Source: Shewanella decolorationis S12 (lineage in GTDB: Bacteria > Pseudomonadota > Gammaproteobacteria > Enterobacterales > Shewanellaceae). Taken from it: a stretch of DNA of 64,000 bases. Both the position numbers and the translations under genes were made by a program. Below the pieces are notes generated by a model. That model saw only the letters and a program-made list of their open reading frames with translations, did no database searches and was not told where the DNA came from. The DNA lies in assembly GCF_000485795.1 (NCBI RefSeq), contig NZ_AXZL01000076.1, positions 495,895-559,894 on the forward strand, written 5' to 3'. Within the stretch, counting starts at the first letter, position 1; every line of letters starts with the position of its first letter. Shown here in pieces: positions 62,939 through 64,000 of the stretch.

Positions 62939-64000
62939 TTATTTGCCGCTTTTAAGCTGTCTATCGAGGAAATCCGCCAGCGAGCGATATAAGTGATTAC
63001 GCACTTTCTCACCGCGCATCGAATGCTTAGAGCCGGGATAATCAATCATCTGGAACAGTTTGCCTTCGTCCTGCAGCGCCTTATACACGCGAGTGCTGTT
63101 TTCAAACAACACGTTATCGTCGGCCATGCCGTGGTACATCAATAGCCCCGACTGATAGTTTTTCACATAGGGGAACACGCTACTGGCTTCGTAACCTTGT
63201 TCATTATTCGCGGGATGGGCGAGATAACGCTCGGTGTAGTGAGTATCATACAAGCGCCAATCGGTAACTGGCGCGCCCGAAATCGCCGCCTTAAAGTAAT
63301 CCGGCGCCTTAAATAGACTCATCAAGGCCATATAACCGCCGTAACTGTGGCCATAAATCGCCACATTATTGCTATCGACAAAGGGCAAGCTGCGCAGATA
63401 ATCGACGCCAACCTTTTGGTCGTTCACTTCCGCTTCGCCCAAGTGACGGTAAATCACCTGTTCGAACTGAGTGCCTCTGTGGGCACTGCCGCGGTTATCC
63501 AGTTGAAATACCACATAACCTTGCTGCACTAAGTATTGGGTAAAGTAATCCTGCTCACTCCAACTATTAGTCACCAATTGCGCATGTGGGCCGCCATAAA
63601 CGCGCACCACCACGGGGTACTTTTTGCTCGCATCGAAGGGCACAGGTTTAAAGAGGCGCGTTTGCAGGACTTGTCCATCTTCCGCCTTGAGTTCTTTAAA
63701 CTCAGGCAATTGCCACAGACCAGCATAGTCATACAGAGGATGACCAACTTTGACTTGGTTCTGCTCCACCCACGCCAGATGTTGGCCCTTATCACCGTGC
63801 AAACTGATCTGAGGCGGCTGGGATAAACTATTGAAATAATCCAGATACACGCTTTGACTATCGGCAAATACCGGATTGTGCATCCCCGCCTCGCTGCTCA
63901 CGCGCTCAACCTTGCCACCCGCTAAAGGTACACGGTAGAGGTGTTTTTCGATTGGGGTATCTTTACGGCCAGTGAAATACACCCAACCTGCGGTTTCATC
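62939..64000 (-). CDS. prolyl oligopeptidase-family peptidase (dipeptidyl peptidase IV-like), 5' truncated by window
   Basis: A C-terminal portion of about 353 residues; the frame stays open to the window edge, reading DETAGWVYFTGRKDTPIE, so the start lies outside. The catalytic Ser is in GHSYGGYMALMSLF, Asp in MADDNVLF and His in GSKHSMRG, the S9 triad order. These peptidases remove dipeptides after proline, usually in the periplasm. The gene ends at a strong terminator. Confidence 0.88.
   Translation of the reverse strand, partial: DETAGWVYFTGRKDTPIEKHLYRVPLAGGKVERVSSEAGMHNPVFADSQSVYLDYFNSLSQPPQISLHGDKGQHLAWVEQNQVKVGHPLYDYAGLWQLPEFKELKAEDGQVLQTRLFKPVPFDASKKYPVVVRVYGGPHAQLVTNSWSEQDYFTQYLVQQGYVVFQLDNRGSAHRGTQFEQVIYRHLGEAEVNDQKVGVDYLRSLPFVDSNNVAIYGHSYGGYMALMSLFKAPDYFKAAISGAPVTDWRLYDTHYTERYLAHPANNEQGYEASSVFPYVKNYQSGLLMYHGMADDNVLFENSTRVYKALQDEGKLFQMIDYPGSKHSMRGEKVRNHLYRSLADFLDRQLKSGK

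Overview
This window looks like the chromosome of a Shewanella-type gammaproteobacterium. The evidence is a run of genes in the order known from Shewanella: mlaFEDCB-ibaG-murA divergent from kdsD-kdsC-lptC-lptA-lptB-rpoN-hpf-ptsN-rapZ-npr, then mgtE, and further on an nrfA / narQ-narP pair, zntB, lysC and arcA. Species cannot be fixed without a search. No rRNA, tRNA or CRISPR array was seen, and almost all of the window is ordinary, densely coding chromosome.

Layout. 0.1-5.6 kb: small envelope and redox genes (glutathione transferase, ferredoxin-NADP reductase, SixA-like phosphatase, GltB-like FMN oxidoreductase). 5.7-13.8 kb: an ATM1-type ABC exporter, AroG, a TPR lipoprotein, and the glnK-amtB ammonium pair with a candidate NtrC enhancer and a degenerate sigma-54 promoter. 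13.8-18.1 kb: exported proteins of unknown role, a LysE-type exporter and an AraC regulator. 18.2-23.7 kb: two tandem PhoA paralogues (one a predicted lipoprotein) and a TonB-dependent receptor. 24.2-27.8 kb: a periplasmic binding protein, a PadR/HAAS pair, a cold-shock-TM-excalibur fusion and a thioredoxin-like protein. 27.9-29.3 kb: an accessory patch with a REP-associated tyrosine transposase, its repeats, and a lone attC-like site. 29.4-43 kb: the envelope/sigma-54 block, covering phospholipid transport (Mla), peptidoglycan precursor (MurA), Kdo synthesis (KdsD, KdsC), LPS transport (LptCAB), RpoN and the nitrogen PTS. 43-46.7 kb: a MITE-like element touching the mgtE stop codon, a ModA protein without modBC, an OmpA-like lipoprotein, and an unusual locus holding a tiny ORF, an orphan IS3-OrfA-like protein and a tandem array of hairpin modules. 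46.7-64 kb: a RIO kinase, PAP2 phosphatase, a GAF-GGDEF-EAL protein, NrfA with NarQ-NarP, ZntB, an M14-like hydrolase with riboswitch-controlled LysC, ArcA, and a prolyl-oligopeptidase-family peptidase cut by the window end.

Functional links. RpoN is encoded here, and candidate sigma-54 sites occur in front of glnK-amtB and the 45.5 kb locus. NarQ-NarP lies divergent from nrfA with a near-perfect 7-2-7 NarP/NarL heptamer pair between them. The least explained sequence is 45.4-46.6 kb: two dissimilar ~100-bp modules closed by perfect 13-bp stems, followed by two related ~95-bp modules whose long stems show compensatory base changes. I regard this as the best candidate for an undescribed structured-RNA or hairpin-repeat system.
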